In this document: one piece after another, positions 1-11,644 of the stretch
Numbering within the stretch: the first letter of the stretch is position 1
Layout of the letters: the number at the start of each line of letters is the position of its first letter
Assembly: GCA_030737875.1 (NCBI GenBank)
Contig: CM060910.1
Coordinates: 616,541,303-616,605,302, forward strand
DNA length: 64,000 nt
Reading direction: 5' to 3'
Source of the DNA: Allium sativum
Taxonomy: Eukaryota; Streptophyta; Magnoliopsida; Asparagales; Amaryllidaceae
Notes under the pieces: generated by a model
Database searches by the model: none
Told to the model about the DNA's origin: nothing
The model's input: the letters and a program-made list of their open reading frames with translations, nothing else
Program-made: the position numbers and the translations under genes

Positions 1-310
1 ATAAGTATTGACAGTTTACATTAAAAGAGTAATTATTAAATAAGTAAATTAGGAATAATTTACTTATAGAATTTGTCCTAAATGAGAAAATGTTAATTTA
101 GACAAATTAAAGGTTTATTAACGACATCTCTTTTAATAACACACCAGAAAGTTCTAGGGTGACAGAGAGGAAAGTGTCTAGGCTTGGGTTTGGAAAATAC
201 AAGTTTCCTGCTCTCCCTGGCTATCCCTAACTGATCCGACGAACGGGATGGTTACTTTCAAAACCTGATCGAAACATTTTGAACTTAGAAAACACGAATA
301 GGCCTAACCC

Positions 311-400
311 GAGGTTAGACTGAGTTGCGATGTAAACCTTCCCAGAACCAACCGGCGCATCCAGTAATCGCAACAATATCTGTCTAATGTGAGTGGTCGC
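311..400 (+). other. Two-stem cassette, copy 1
   Basis: Outer stem GTTAGAC (314-320) pairs with GTCTAAT (382-388), with one G-U pair. Inner stem GTTGCGAT (324-331) pairs perfectly with ATCGCAAC (367-374). The loop carries a core resembling CCCAGAACCAACCGG and CATCCAG. The same layout recurs at 6201-6290 and 6313-6398 and, in reverse, at 38302-38385, with different but complementary inner stems. Confidence 0.6.
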
Positions 401-429
401 GGCTTTAATCTATTTAATTAAAGCTAGAA

Positions 430-1285
430 CAAGAATGGTAGGGTTATGTTAACTAAGACACTTAACCAATTCAACATGATAACCAGACCGGTGGGTGGGG
501 TTAGGTTCATACTGACACTTAACACAGTTAAGCTAGAATTGGATGATTAAGTCCATAGGAACACTTAACCAACTTAACACAGTTAAGCTAGAATGGGAGG
601 GTTAAGTCCATAGGGACACTTAACCAAACTGAACGTCGTAACAAGACAAGATTTGTAGGGGCTAAGTAACTAAGAAAACACTTAGCCAAATTAACATGTT
701 AAGTAGACTAGAAGGTGGGGTTAAGTAAAGCTAATACACTTAGCCGAATTAACATGATAACTAGACTAGAGGTTGGGGTTAAGTAAAATTTAATACACTT
801 AGCCAATTTGATTTGTTAGCTGGACTAGACCGTAGGGTTAAGTAAGATTGAACACTTAACCATCAGATTGTGATAAAGGAATAGGGTTAAGTCTAAAACA
901 TGAAGGGATAATACTTAACCATTAATAACATGTTAGTTAAAACAGACGGACAGGGTTAAGTTAAAAAGGAACACTTAGCCAATACAGGATGAAAGGGGTC
1001 GGGTTAAGTAATAAGAAATACTTAACCAATATAACTTGGGTTGTGGTAGAGTTAAGTCAACTTGAATTACTGATGACACTTAACCAGTTTAACAGGATAA
1101 ATGAAGAGGGTTAAGTTAGCTTGAATTGACTAATGACACTTAACCAATCCAAATTGACGGGAAAGAGAACTAAGTAGTAAACCTTAGTTAAAAGGAGCTA
1201 AGTGGTAAACCTTAGTTAAGAAAACAACGATTCAGGAAACTAAGTGGTAAACCTTAGTTAGCAGAACTAATTAGTAATTCTTAGT
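430..1285 (+). repeat. Serial hairpin array in the E1 LTR, about 13 units of 45-60 bp plus 3-4 short units
   Basis: GGTTAAGT is followed 8-20 bases later by its reverse complement ACTTAACC, and this recurs every 45-60 bp from about 450 to 1145. One unit reads GGCTAAGT (660-667) with ACTTAGCC (680-687), a compensated change; other units keep pairing through a wobble (GGTTAAGT with ACTTAGCC). From about 1168 a second series follows, AACTAAG paired with CTTAGTT around a loop like 'tggtaaac', in three clear copies and one weak one. Nothing here codes for protein. Confidence 0.75.
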
Positions 1286-2801
1286 ATGTCACGGGAAGGA
1301 GCGAACGTCCGTTCGATTAAAACGAAGGCTCCAACGAATTGGGTTACGAAGCCCGAGGCTTCGAGGGGACGTGAGGGTACTCTTGGTATCCCTCTGTGAG
1401 GTTGCAGATGATCGTCCTGGGCTCACAAAGGTTAAGGTCTGCGGCAGAAGAACCAGGGGTATGCCTTGGTTGCAAAATATGGCAACCTAAAGACTAGGAT
1501 GGACCAGCGTGATTCGACGAGAAACTGGTAGCCCTGTGATAGCAACTCGTCGTCTACCATCCATCTTCAGTCAATCGAGGTATGTGAAGCGGAAAGGCGA
1601 GAACTCCAAAAGACCATATACTTGCTATCTAGTTATGGTTGCGGATGGCCATAGGACAGTGGGGCATACGGGGGCCTGCGTATAGTTCTCATTTTTCAAG
1701 GTGTGCCTTTCATTAGTTGAGGGAGGGGTCAAGTGGTACCATAGCCACTGGAACAAAAACAGACCTTAGCATCTACAACGGCAGATATATGAAAGCTCCC
1801 GACCGAGTTCTGTATTCCTTGATTTGCCCTGCCACAGGACTCGGGCCACACATTACAGGACATGTGCATCTAGACAAGCGATAACGATTGGCGATACATG
1901 CGTGGGTAAGTATAGGAACATATACCACTCTAGGTAGTGTGTTCTAGACTTAGGGGCATCGTTCGTCAGGTAGCATAATCCCTAGTTGGACTAGGTGGCA
2001 TAAACCCTGAATCCGAGAAGCGTTCAGCAGATAGCGTAAACTCTAGTCGAATCTAGAAAGCTCTTGATAGAAAATCCTAGATTAGATTTAGGTAATAAAT
2101 AATAAATGTATGCCTGAAGGCAATGGAAACTATAGGGATTGGGATCACGTTATCGTTACCAGTTGGGACACTAGTTAGGTGGTGCAGAGATATAGAAACC
2201 AGTATAATAAGGAAATAGCGAAGCGGCGAAAGTATTAGAGCATATCCAGTTTATCATATCTTAGCATATCTTGGGATTATCTTGTCTAATCTTGCTGACC
2301 CTATCGTCATGGTGTAATCTTGTATTCAGTTAATTCATGTCGTTTTGTTTTTCCATGTTCACATGCTAGAAGTTACTAAACTTACTCAGGCTTTATGTCT
2401 GACTCTGTTTTTCTTTCGTCTTCTTTTCTTCCGTTCCCCCCCAGGTAGTAAAGAAGGGAATAGTATAGCTCAGGTAAAGTTGGACTGTCACTCTTTCCCA
2501 GCTTGAAGATTTGTCGAAGTTTTGCTTGGATTCTCTTTTCAGATGCTATGGCTGGTTCTTGCTAAAAAGATTGGGGAATATAAATGTTGTTTTATGCTTC
2601 TTTATTTTGTAAGACAGATGATACTGTGATATTGTAAAGAAATCATTGTACAAACTATTTTATCAATAAAGCAAAGTTTTATTTTCCGCTGTTTAATTTC
2701 TGTCTGTCTTGTAATTTATCTGCATCTTTTACCCTAAATGCTCCACAGAACTTAGTGCATTCCCTTTGTGAGTGACACTAACGGATTTGGGGTGTTACAC
2801 G

Positions 2802-2813
2802 TGTTATCAGAGC
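2802..2813 (+). other. E1 primer-binding site (tRNA-Met type, degenerate)
   Basis: TGTTATCAGAGC lies two bases after the LTR end and differs from the usual TGGTATCAGAGC at one position. It marks where minus-strand DNA synthesis would start. Confidence 0.75.
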
Positions 2814-4522
2814 TGAAGGTTACCAGATCAGATAAAGGATTTGAAAAATTATTTTGAAAACGGTTTTAAAAGAAGCATTTTCAAGAGAAAAGATTTGTTT
2901 TAAAGGCATATTACCTAAAGCCATACGCACTATCTTCTCCTCCTCTGTTTGAATTCTTGTCTCCTTCTTTCTTGAGTCTTTGGGGCTCCTGGCTTTCTGG
3001 GAGGTAACCTCATCGATGGGCGAAGTCATGCCCGGCCTCTATCCATAGCCGTAGTTGTTTCACCTACGACTAGTTTTCTTTTAAGCTTATAGGGTTTCCC
3101 GTACGATGGAGGCAGCTTTCGAGAGATTTGTCAACATGGTTACACACGGGAGGGGATGAGGAGTTTGGCTAAGGAGCACAACCCTAGGATAAGGAATTCA
3201 TGGATGTAGATTTAGCTCACAAAGAAGGAAGGAATTATAAAACCTAAGACAAGAGGAAGTATCTTTACTAGGGTATGATAGGGCATATAATTAAGGACAA
3301 GGGCAAGAACGAGGAACAAGATTTTCAGAAGGGCAAGTACATACTTTCAACACCAAGCGTACCTAGGAGAAAGGTAGTAAAGTTCTGTTGGAAGAGTCTA
3401 GTTTTGCTCTTTCCTTTGGTTTTAACGCTTCGCATTTGTTCATATCCACTTCCATAGTTGAGTCTCTGCACCATAGTACTTGTATAGTAGAAAGATCCCA
3501 CTAGAGTCTCAAATCCAATTGGTGGTCCGACCAGTTCATTTTTGGTTAGTAGGGATTTGAGAATAGCTATCGAGTTTACTTATATCATCTCACGTGGATT
3601 GTCTAAATTCGGAGGAGATATTCCTTGGGTGCTTGTCTGATATTGGTCTAGGCCTTTGGGGTTTGTACTTGGGAAATGTCGAGTTCGACTAGGATGGTTT
3701 GCGTGAGGGATGAATAGTTGTGGCAGGCACTCTAAAAAGCACGTAGTAACCTTTCGACCCTTATAGTTATGGCATGGTGGATAAGAGGAAGACCTCTAAT
3801 CATCTTAGTACATACACTTGGTGCCGTGATTGACATCTGTTTATTTTGGAAATGGAGATCGGAAACTTCACAATCGTGAAGTTAAATTTAGATAAGATAC
3901 GGTGGAGTAAAGCTCAAGAAGGCTAGATACTAGCATCATACCCTTTTTCCTTAAGGGTGCATCCTTGATTTCTTTGGTAGGAGCTTTACGCATAATTGTT
4001 TCTCTCTTTCCAAAGTATATCCTCTAGGTCGTATCTTCGATCCTTAGGTAGAAGCCAATGGATGTAAACATGTATTTGAAACATGTTATGGTTAATGGTT
4101 GCGAATGGTTGCTCGTGAATGCATATGCATACGTATTAGGCATTAGATTAGTTCGGACGCTTTCATATTGCATATACAGATATGTATTTGTTGTAAGTTG
4201 AACTTGATATGTTATCACATGGATGTTGCATATTTATGAATGGCTATGCACACATGTAGTATTTACATAACTAGGGATGCTTGCATACATGATTGGACGC
4301 ATGGCACTGACATAATTTGCATTAAGGAGGTCAACTGAATCAGTAGACCGCCTGATTTTGCATTAGATAAAGACATATACACACACTATGCATATGAACA
4401 TGAAACCATTAGAAATCTTTTAAGGACAATGAATGCCTGTGATTGAATGGTTGAGTAGATGGGTGATTGGATGGTAGGACACATTCTTCCTAACTTGAAG
4501 ATTTCGGGGACGAAATCCTTTT

Positions 4523-4535
4523 AAGTGGGGGAGAA
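4523..4535 (+). other. E1 polypurine tract
   Basis: AAGTGGGGGAGAA directly precedes the TG of the 3' LTR and would prime plus-strand synthesis. The bases before it include 'ttcggggacgaaa', also found before the E7 tract and, slightly altered, before the E4 tract. Confidence 0.85.
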
Positions 4536-4921
4536 TGTAACACCCCGTAATTCTGTAACACTAAGATTCACGAATCAAGGCAGAATTAAATTTTAAAATC
4601 AAAATCAAGGGAAACGGGCTGCGCCATTGCGTTCGTCTCGGAATTCTGCATGAGATAGAGTCCGAGTTTGCGTTAATCGGACTTCGTATGAAGGAGTTAT
4701 GGTCTTTAGAAGTTTCAAAATTCGATTTAAAATTTGAACAGTTCAGAAAAGCGAATTCAAATTCAAAATTGGACCCAGATTGGGCTGGGTGGGAATTTTC
4801 CCGCCCAAGGCACCCAGGTCGACTGGGTAGTCGACCTGGGGAACCTAGGTCGACCTAAAGTGACCTAGCCTAATTCACTAACAAAGAGCAATGGTGCCTA
4901 AACCTAAACCCTCTCTACAAC

Positions 4922-4928
4922 TATATAA
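4922..4928 (+). promoter_or_regulatory. TATA box of the E1 3' LTR
   Basis: TATATAA followed by 'ggaccctaaacc', about 390 bp into the LTR. Position and context fit the U3/R promoter of an LTR element. The nearby 'accctaaaccctaa' is leader sequence, not telomere. Confidence 0.6.
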
Positions 4929-6200
4929 GGACCCTAAACCTAAACCCTAATTCATTAACAAAGAGCAATGGTGCCTCCATGCTCCTAAAACCTAAAGTGA
5001 CCTAGCCTCCACCCTAATCAATCAATTCAAAAGAGAAGATAAAGATAACAAATCAACGCCTACATCAACGGAAAGCTAAATCAACACCAGAAAATCAGAT
5101 CCTAGAATCGTTCTTCTCTTTCTTAAACCACGATTTGTGAGTACAGTAATTTTCAGATATGAAATTTAATTATGATCTTGATATGGGTATAAATCCGAAT
5201 TGGAGATCTATCTTATTCTTGTTTATCAGATCTGTTTTTCTGTGTAGATCCATCTTATTCTTGTTTATCAGATCTATTTTCTGTGAGATCTAACTTATTG
5301 TAACTATCCTGTATCTCTTCCTTCCTTCTGTTCTATAGCTAGGCTACTACGAGCCTGAGCCAAATCTCATAAGAGATTGACATGCGAATGCTAAATTTGT
5401 GGAAAATATTGAATGATGCATAATTGGACATAACTGATTTATGACTAAATTGAGAACACAACATAAGTTGTAATTTAAGATCTAGATCTAGGAATACAAT
5501 ATATGACGGTTTATGATTTGGAAGAAGGAGAATTAATGTATGACAACATATGACTTGTAATTTGGGGACATAATGCATGTTATAATTCAAGATCTGATTT
5601 TGAGGACATAACACATGTTGTAATTTAAGAGCTAGATTTGGGGCATATTTTATATGACGATCTATGACTTGGAAAAAATAGGATTTGTGACTTAGGCCTG
5701 AAAAACCTATATTAAAATAGGGATAACTATTAATGTGAATATGCCTAATTCGAATATTTGGATATTTGATATTCGCGGTAATCAACGGCTATAAATTGGC
5801 ATAATTCATATTGTATATCATGATTGGGGTTTTAGAGAATATTCTGTATTGTAGAAAATCTAAGTAAATTTGGGCATATGTTATGTTGAGAATTATGACC
5901 ATAATTTCGGCATGTAAAATGAGGCTTAATTTGTGATTAGGCAAGATGTGTTAATAGAACTTTAGGATATGTTTAAATTTATTAAATTGCCCAATCCGCT
6001 AGATCTATTGGAATTGAATACTGTGATTTGGGTATGTAATCTGTAGGCTCGATCTAAAATTGAGCAAAACATGTTAATGGAACTTTGAATAATCTGCTGT
6101 AACTTGTAAAGAAGTTAATTTGTTGAAATGGCATAATTAATCTGATATTGGCATAATCTATTAATGTAAACTTTAGCTACAAATAAGAATGTTGAGACAC

Positions 6201-6290
6201 GAGGTTAGACTCAGTTTGCAGTGGAAGCCTGCTCGGACCCAACCGGCTTAACCAACAAACACAAACTGTCAGTCTAATGTGAGAGGTCGT
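6201..6290 (+). other. Two-stem cassette, copy 2
   Basis: Outer stem GTTAGACT (6204-6211) pairs with AGTCTAAT (6271-6278). Inner stem CAGTTTG (6212-6218) pairs perfectly with CAAACTG (6262-6268). The core reads CTCGGACCCAACCGG, and the 3' flank TAATGTGAGAGGTC is as in copy 3. The inner stem differs entirely from copy 1 yet still pairs. Confidence 0.65.
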
Positions 6291-6312
6291 ATGCATAAGG
6301 ATGCTAAGACAT

Positions 6313-6398
6313 GAGGTTAGGTCTGGCTTGTGGCAGAAGTCTGCCCGGAACCGCCCGACACATCCAGCGGCCACAAGCTACCGACCTAATGTGAGAGG
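6313..6398 (+). other. Two-stem cassette, copy 3
   Basis: Outer stem GTTAGGTC (6316-6323) pairs with GACCTAAT (6383-6390). Inner stem GCTTGTGGC (6326-6334) pairs perfectly over 9 bp with GCCACAAGC (6370-6378). The core reads GCCCGGAACCGCCCGAC then CATCCAG. It lies about 110 bp after copy 2, so the pair looks like a tandem duplication whose stems then diverged in step. Confidence 0.65.
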
Positions 6399-7951
6399 TA
6401 TGTGCGTTAATATTTAATTAATGCAAATCTAAGATAAATATGATGCCTAAAACGTGTTGGGTGGATAAGGTTAAAACAACTGGACTGATGAATCTAATAA
6501 ACCCGTTTCGTGAATCTGTAGGCCCAATACAAAGTTAGGTAAAACAATCTATAAGTCTATTAATCTGTATATCTGATCCGTTAGTCTGAGAACTTGTTAA
6601 TCTGTACATTTGATCTGTTAGTCTGAAAACCTATTAACTTGTATGTCTGATCTGAAAACTAGTTAATCTGAACTTTGTACATCTGAAATCTGTAAACAAG
6701 TTAATCTGAAATCTGTTAGTCTGGGGACACAAGGTTAGGAGGGATTATTACTTGTGTCATCTATTTTTTGGGACCCATATTAGTCAGCAACCCCTTCTGG
6801 TATCAAAACTATGACCCAACACTAACAGGGGTCCGGGCACGCTTACTGAACTAATTGTAAGAGGTTCACTCTGATAATGGCGAGGGGTGTTGATGGCGCA
6901 TTCCAACCGGGACATGTGTGTGCATGGATCCGGTCTGCTCTGAGGATGTAAGACATAGTGACATCTATAAATAGGTATGTGTCTATAGGTTGCCACTTTA
7001 GGGAGTGATACACCCTTCTATGGGGCCGGCACAGGGTATTTATGTATTAGGGAGACAATCGCTTGGGGTAGAATTTAGGGTATGCTTAGTTCTGTTTGTT
7101 TCTGTTGGGGTACCGTTTGTTTCTGTTGGGGTGGTAACACCTGTCTGTTTCTGTGTATTACCGTCTGTTGGGGTGGTAAAGGCCAGTTAATAGTGTACAC
7201 CTAACTATAATATTCTGTTTCCGTCTTTGATTTCGTTCCTGATTATGTTTCTGTACCGTCTGTCTCTGTTCGAGTGGTAAAGGCCCATTTCTAGCATGGT
7301 GTTTCTGAAGAGATCATTCTGATTTCTGTTTAGACAATAGGACAACACCTAATTCTGTTATACTAGTACTAGTGTAGAGAAGTGAAAACTAAGTAAGGAG
7401 CTTAGCTTAGCCTATACCATTCTGTTGCTTCTATTAACCTGCTACTCATGTTACGGCTATCTCTCATTCAGTTTTATTTACATGTCATGATAATGTTATC
7501 TATTTATATGCTGAAAGTCACTAAACTCACCAGACATATGTCTAACCTAGTTTGTTTCACCTCTTTTCTTCCGTTCCCCCCTAGGTACTTAGGCTGGGAA
7601 CGTAAGAGATTGACATAGATTTCTCTCCGCTTGAAGTGCTGGAGTGCTTGAAATATTGCTTGGCTTTGATTCTACCTATTTATGGCATTTTCTGTTGGGG
7701 ATTATGGCTTTAAAATTACGTACTCTGAAGACTTTTGTACAAGACTGATATTTATGTACTTGAATTCCGATATTGTGGTTTTGAAAGATATAACCAAACT
7801 TACTTCTGTTTCTGCTGTAATAAAGTTATAAATTTTTCAAGTACTACTTTATGTATCTATCTTGTAATACTCTGTTCTGTTTACTTATAATGCTTCATGG
7901 AAGTTAATGCATTCCCTTTGTGAGTGAGATTAACGGACATGGGGTGTTACA

Positions 7952-8369
7952 CGTTTGTCACAACTGCTCTCAAACTGTATGAGTCATGGATCAAGGGCGT
8001 GCACTTAAAATCTGTGTTCGAACAAACCATGGTTTTGGCAATAAAATACTTGGATTGGGTCACCGACAGAATTTAATATCCCTCAAATAAGAAATTCAAT
8101 CACGTAGAAAATCCCTTGCCAAACCTATGCCGATCATCTCAAAATACTTGATCGTCTAACCGCCAATCACTCTAGAAAACAAGCCAACTTCAGATCCTCA
8201 CTCCAGCTTCAAATTGGAACGCCCCATGCCGATCACTTCAAAAACCTTGCAAAACACACGTGGAACACGCAAAAAAGGCAGGGTGCGCCATGCTCTAGAT
8301 CCTCTAAATTTCGTGTCCCAACCATGGGTTAGACCTCTCTTAAAAAACATGAGCCCTGGATTGCATGAC
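7952..8369. other. Unassigned stretch between E1 and the visible E2 LTR
   Basis: About 420 bp with no match I can see to the other E2 LTR and no credible coding frame. It contains a weak internal repeat ('tgccgatca' at two places). It may be the distal part of the E2 3' LTR into which E1 inserted, or a separate fragment. Confidence 0.4.
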
Positions 8370-9434
8370 CATCCACCCTATCTCATGTACTACATTGTAC
8401 TACTTCATATTACACCCTGTACTGCACACTCGACCCGTGGCCTATACTGCCCCAATCTAAGTCCAGTTTCGACCAAAACTCCTCCAATCGACACGATCGA
8501 TGAAATATACTCATCTAATTTATCTGACACAACCATAACCATGTCATGAAATCACTAATAACATGAATATGACGATTTTCACCAAAATTATGTAATTTTC
8601 ACAAAAATCATGATAAATGAACATAATTATGGATCTAACATGCAAAGACATACGAAATAACATAGAAATTACTGGTTTTATGTTGCTAGATTAGATCCTA
8701 TGGTGATTCATACAAAAAATAAATTTACCATAATGTAGATCTAAGGAAAATGACTTAAAAATGATGAAATTATGTGCATACAACTCATATACTTGATTGA
8801 ATCCGCGTGAGAGATGCATATCTCTCACCAATTCACCATCCGTATAGCAAAGTATTTGCTCCAGATTCTTCGATTTGATGATCTCTCCCTTTGATTTGTG
8901 TAGATCTAGCCTCAAATGATGTAGATCTTCAAATCCCCTAAGCTTTAGTGGTCGAAAGGTAAAGAGAATGGAGAAATGGAGGAGCTCCCACTCTTTCAAA
9001 TGAGAGAATGGAGAAAGTAAATTATTCTCCATCCCACCTACCTCCTATTTATAGCCACCACCAGCCCACTAATGGGCCTCCCCAAATCAGCCCATAATGG
9101 CCTACCAAAGCTGAACAACCAACTGTAAAACCTTAAAACAACGATTCCTCCCAAACCGCTGAGCCAAAACTTTAATGTGACCACACTAAGGAAAGGGAAT
9201 CATTATTACCTTTCCAAGGGCACAGGTCTCAACACTAGATTCATTTCCAGTCAAAAGTTATGCCCTGTACAAGACTGACAGGGGCAAAATGGTCACAAAC
9301 AAAATTGGTAAAAAACTATGGACATGTCTTATATCCTCATAAACAATATATCAAAATATGAGAATGATCCAACCCTCAGGGAATAAAATAAAAATATTTA
9401 AGGATCCTCTAATACTAAAATGCAGGTTGTTACA
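8370..9434 (-). repeat. E2 3' LTR (minus strand), distal part missing or diverged
   Basis: On the plus strand it ends 'aggttgttaca', i.e. it starts TGTAACAACC on the coding strand. It matches the right LTR from about 15750 to 16773, including 'tacaccctgtactgcac', 'tcgaccaaaactcc' and 'gaaatatactcatctaatt'. A TATA box lies at 9046-9053 on the minus strand. Only about 1.07 kb of the expected 2.6 kb is recognisable. Confidence 0.7.
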
Positions 9435-9447
9435 TTCTTCCCCCTTT
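9435..9447 (-). other. E2 polypurine tract (minus strand)
   Basis: The complement reads AAAGGGGGAAGAA directly before the TGTAACAACC start of the 3' LTR. Confidence 0.8.
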
Positions 9448-9669
9448 AGGAATTTTGCCCCCAAAATCCCAACAAACACAAGCAACCATGACAATTATGC
9501 ACACCTATCATCCATGAGCATCCAATTATATCGTCCAAACTAGCAACCATAATACCATGCATCCATAGCCCCGCGGAATTCTAAAAACAACCATAACATA
9601 AGTTACAATGATGTAAGGCGATACGATATTAACAGGTCGTACCGACGAAAAGTTCCAAATGGATCGCCT

Positions 9670-9988
9670 TTATGCTCTCTTTCATCCCCCACGTAAAATC
9701 GTCGTCATCCTCACTTCATTTTATCTTGACTAACTTAACCGTTTTCCTCCTAAGCAGTTTCATGTCATTCCACACAATACGAAGTGGCTTATGAAGTCTC
9801 ATAACTATGGACTCGACTTCTAGGTCTTCGTACTGCTCTGGAGATACAACCATATTCGAATCGTGCATGAACTTCCGTAGAAATGACACGTGAAAAACAT
9901 TATGCACACTTAACATTTTCTCAGGTAACTCCAACCTATATGCGAGCTTTCCAATTCGCTCGACTATCAGAAATGGCCCAACGAACAT
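9670..9988 (-). pseudogene. E2 integrase C-terminal / chromodomain-like tail
   Basis: A 90-codon open stretch begins MFVGPFLIVERIG and continues with LAYRLELPE and HNVFHVSFLRK, the conserved C-terminal integrase region of plant gypsy elements. It then runs into a segment where chromoviruses have a chromodomain. Past the stop at 9716 weak similarity continues (FTWGMKES where relatives have an EATWE-type motif), suggesting a decayed chromodomain remnant. It is separated from the integrase core by frame breaks. Confidence 0.7.
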
Positions 9989-10099
9989 TGGAGATAACTT
10001 TCCTTTACTTTCGAACCTATATGCTTTAATGGTGAAATCTTCATGAAAAGCATGTCGTCCACGTCGAATTCCAAATATTTTCGACGCTTATCAACATAA

Positions 10100-11173
10100 C
10101 TCTTTTGACGATCTTGGGCCGCTCTCATTTGTTGCTAAATGATTTCAACACAATCTTATGTCTCTTTGTATCTGGTCCAAGTATCAACTTATCTCCAGTT
10201 TCTAACCAACAAGCTTGACAATTACATGGTCTTCCATACAATGCCTTGTATGATGTCATCCCAATGCTCAACTGGTAGCTATTATTATACGCAAACTCGA
10301 CTAGATGTAGATGGTCTTCCCATGATCCCCCGAAGTCTAACACACAAGCCCTTATGAGATCTTCCAAAACTCGGTTAACCCTCTTGGTTTGACCGTCATT
10401 TTGGGGATGATAAGCCGTACTCAAGCACAACTCGGTTCCCAAAGCTTCTTGCAAACTCTTCCAAAATCCACTCGTAAATAATGGAACTTGGTCACTCACT
10501 GTGCTCTACGGGAAACCATGGAATCCAACTATCCATTTCACATAAAGTTCAGCCAATTTCGATGCTGTCCTAGTTGATCTGCCAGGTATAAATCTTGCAC
10601 TTTTGGTCAAACGATCTAGGATGACCCAAATTCCTCGTTTCCTGCCCTCGTTCTAGGTAATCCATCGATAAAGTCTGTCGATATCTGCTCCCACTTTCAT
10701 ATAGGAACTTCCAACGACTGAAGCAAACTACTTGGCTTCTTCTGTTCAGCATTCACCAACTAATAGTTCATAGATTTGGAAATGAGCTTTCCAATATCTC
10801 GCTTCATCCCCTCCCAGTAGTAAACTTGCTTTATGTCTTGATACAACTTATTACCACTGGGATGCATCAACTTTGAGTGATGACATTCCCTCAGAACCTC
10901 ATCTTTCAGTCCGTCAATATCAGGAACAACTAGTCGCCCTTGCTTTCAAAGCCAACCTTCTCGATCGACTTCGAACTCTTTATTCTCTGGTTCTAGCTTC
11001 TGGATAAAATCGACAAGCTTCACATCTCGCTTTTGGCTCTCGCCAATCCTTTTGATAAGAGTAGGTCTTATCAATAAGCTTTCCAACATTTCTGGTTCCA
11101 ACTCACACCTTGGCCTGAAATCAAACCTTGCCAAATACTCGAGGCTCTTACATTCCGAAAACATCACTCCCAA
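10100..11173 (-). pseudogene. E2 integrase (broken; catalytic Glu replaced by Lys)
   Basis: In order: the zinc-binding region with HHSKLMHP and WEGMKRDIGKL, the first core block with TDFIDGLPRTR, the second aspartate in SDQVPLF (about 10490-10499), and [12 protein letters not shown] (about 10380-10415). In this family the last motif normally has Glu where Lys is seen (AAG, minus strand, 10383-10385), so the DDE triad is DDK. Both zinc-finger cysteines are also gone (Ser and Tyr; near 10760-10775) and a stop follows directly. Several frameshifts and stops lie between 10500 and 10945. The enzyme would insert element cDNA into the genome; this copy cannot. Confidence 0.85.
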
Positions 11174-11182
11174 ACTTGCGTG

Positions 11183-11640
11183 TCATCGACTTAATGCATC
11201 TACAACTACGTTGCCTTTACCAGGAGTATAGGCTATACAAAAATCATACAATGCCAGAAACTCTAACCATCGTTGCTGCGAAAGATTCAAATCCTTTTGG
11301 GAGAAAAGATAATTCAATGACTTGTGATCCATGAACAACTCGAATCGAACTCCCAATAGGTAATGTTCCTCATCCAGGGCAAACACAATAGCCGCCAACT
11401 CTAAATCATGAGTTGGGTAATTCTTTTCATACGGCTTAAGCTGTCGACTCGCATAGGCCACTACCTTATCCTTCTGCATTAGTACAACTCCAAGCCCAGT
11501 ACGACATGCATCAGTATATGGAACCATCTCTTCATTCCCATTTGGAATGGTCAATACTGGAGTACTCATCAATCTCTCCTTCAAGATCCCAAATGCTTGT
11601 TCACACTTTGCATCCCATGTGAACACTTGATTCTTCTTCG
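11183..11640 (-). pseudogene. E2 RNase H domain (largely open)
   Basis: The 147-codon open stretch contains [11 protein letters not shown], then [15 protein letters not shown] with a catalytic Asp, [19 protein letters not shown] with a catalytic Glu, and [10 protein letters not shown] with an Asp. Relatives usually have TDHKSL, so Thr is replaced by Met. It ends at a stop after VVDALSR, and the downstream integrase part lies in the same frame. RNase H degrades the RNA strand during reverse transcription. It is part of the broken pol and is not expected to be made. Confidence 0.8.
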
Positions 11641-11644
11641 TTAA

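Larger units (their letters stand above)
1..2799 (+). repeat. E1 5' LTR (left end truncated by the window)
   Basis: Ends in GGGGTGTTACA directly before the PBS. Its last 600 bases match the 3' LTR in order: a pyrimidine-rich stretch ending in CCCCCCCAG (to 2444), a 'gcttgaag' block, and 'tgcattccctttgtgagtga' just before the end. The middle is very different from the other LTR, being dominated by a hairpin array at 430-1285. Similarity to the partner LTR is patchy, far below what a recent insertion would show. Confidence 0.75.
2800..4535 (+). other. E1 internal region, no intact genes
   Basis: This 1.7 kb stretch lies between PBS and polypurine tract. No long reading frame is present. A short plus-strand frame near 3103, starting MEAAFERFVNMVT before a stop, vaguely resembles the N-terminal part of a gypsy Gag, but I would not call it a gene. 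Frames of 60-69 codons at 2820-3029 (minus) and 3275-3457 (plus) show no recognisable domain. Confidence 0.6.
1..7951 (+). mobile_element. E1: non-autonomous LTR retrotransposon (LARD type), 5' end outside the window
   Basis: Two related LTR sequences flank a 1.7 kb internal region. The complete 3' LTR (4536-7951) starts TGTAACACCCC and ends GGGGTGTTACA, an 11-bp terminal inverted repeat; the left LTR ends with the same 11 bases at 2799. A degenerate tRNA-Met primer-binding site follows the left LTR and a polypurine tract precedes the right one. No reading frame resembles Gag, protease, RT or integrase, so the element could only have moved with proteins from elsewhere. The ends (polypurine tract, TGTAACACCCC, tRNA-Met PBS) are of plant Ty3/gypsy chromovirus style; that assignment is inferred. 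The target duplication cannot be checked because the left end is missing. Confidence 0.8.
4536..7951 (+). repeat. E1 3' LTR, 3416 bp, complete
   Basis: Starts TGTAACACCCC and ends GGGGTGTTACA. In order it holds an AT-rich U3, a TATA box (4922-4928), a donor-like TTTGTGAGTA (5134-5143), two tandem copies of the two-stem cassette, a degenerate 'taatctg/gtctga' repeat (about 6540-6720), an acceptor-like pyrimidine tract ending in CCCCCCTAG (to 7584), and a 3' end shared with the left LTR. Confidence 0.85.

Noticed and set aside
430..1285. CRISPR-like array of regular repeats
   Set aside because: Units are degenerate, spacers are related to each other, and the context is a plant LTR.
2820..3029. 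69-codon minus-strand frame in the E1 internal region
   Set aside because: No domain, and antisense to the element; nothing supports expression.
4925..4995. Telomere-like 'accctaaaccctaa' bases
   Set aside because: Only a few imperfect units inside an LTR leader just after a TATA box; no array.
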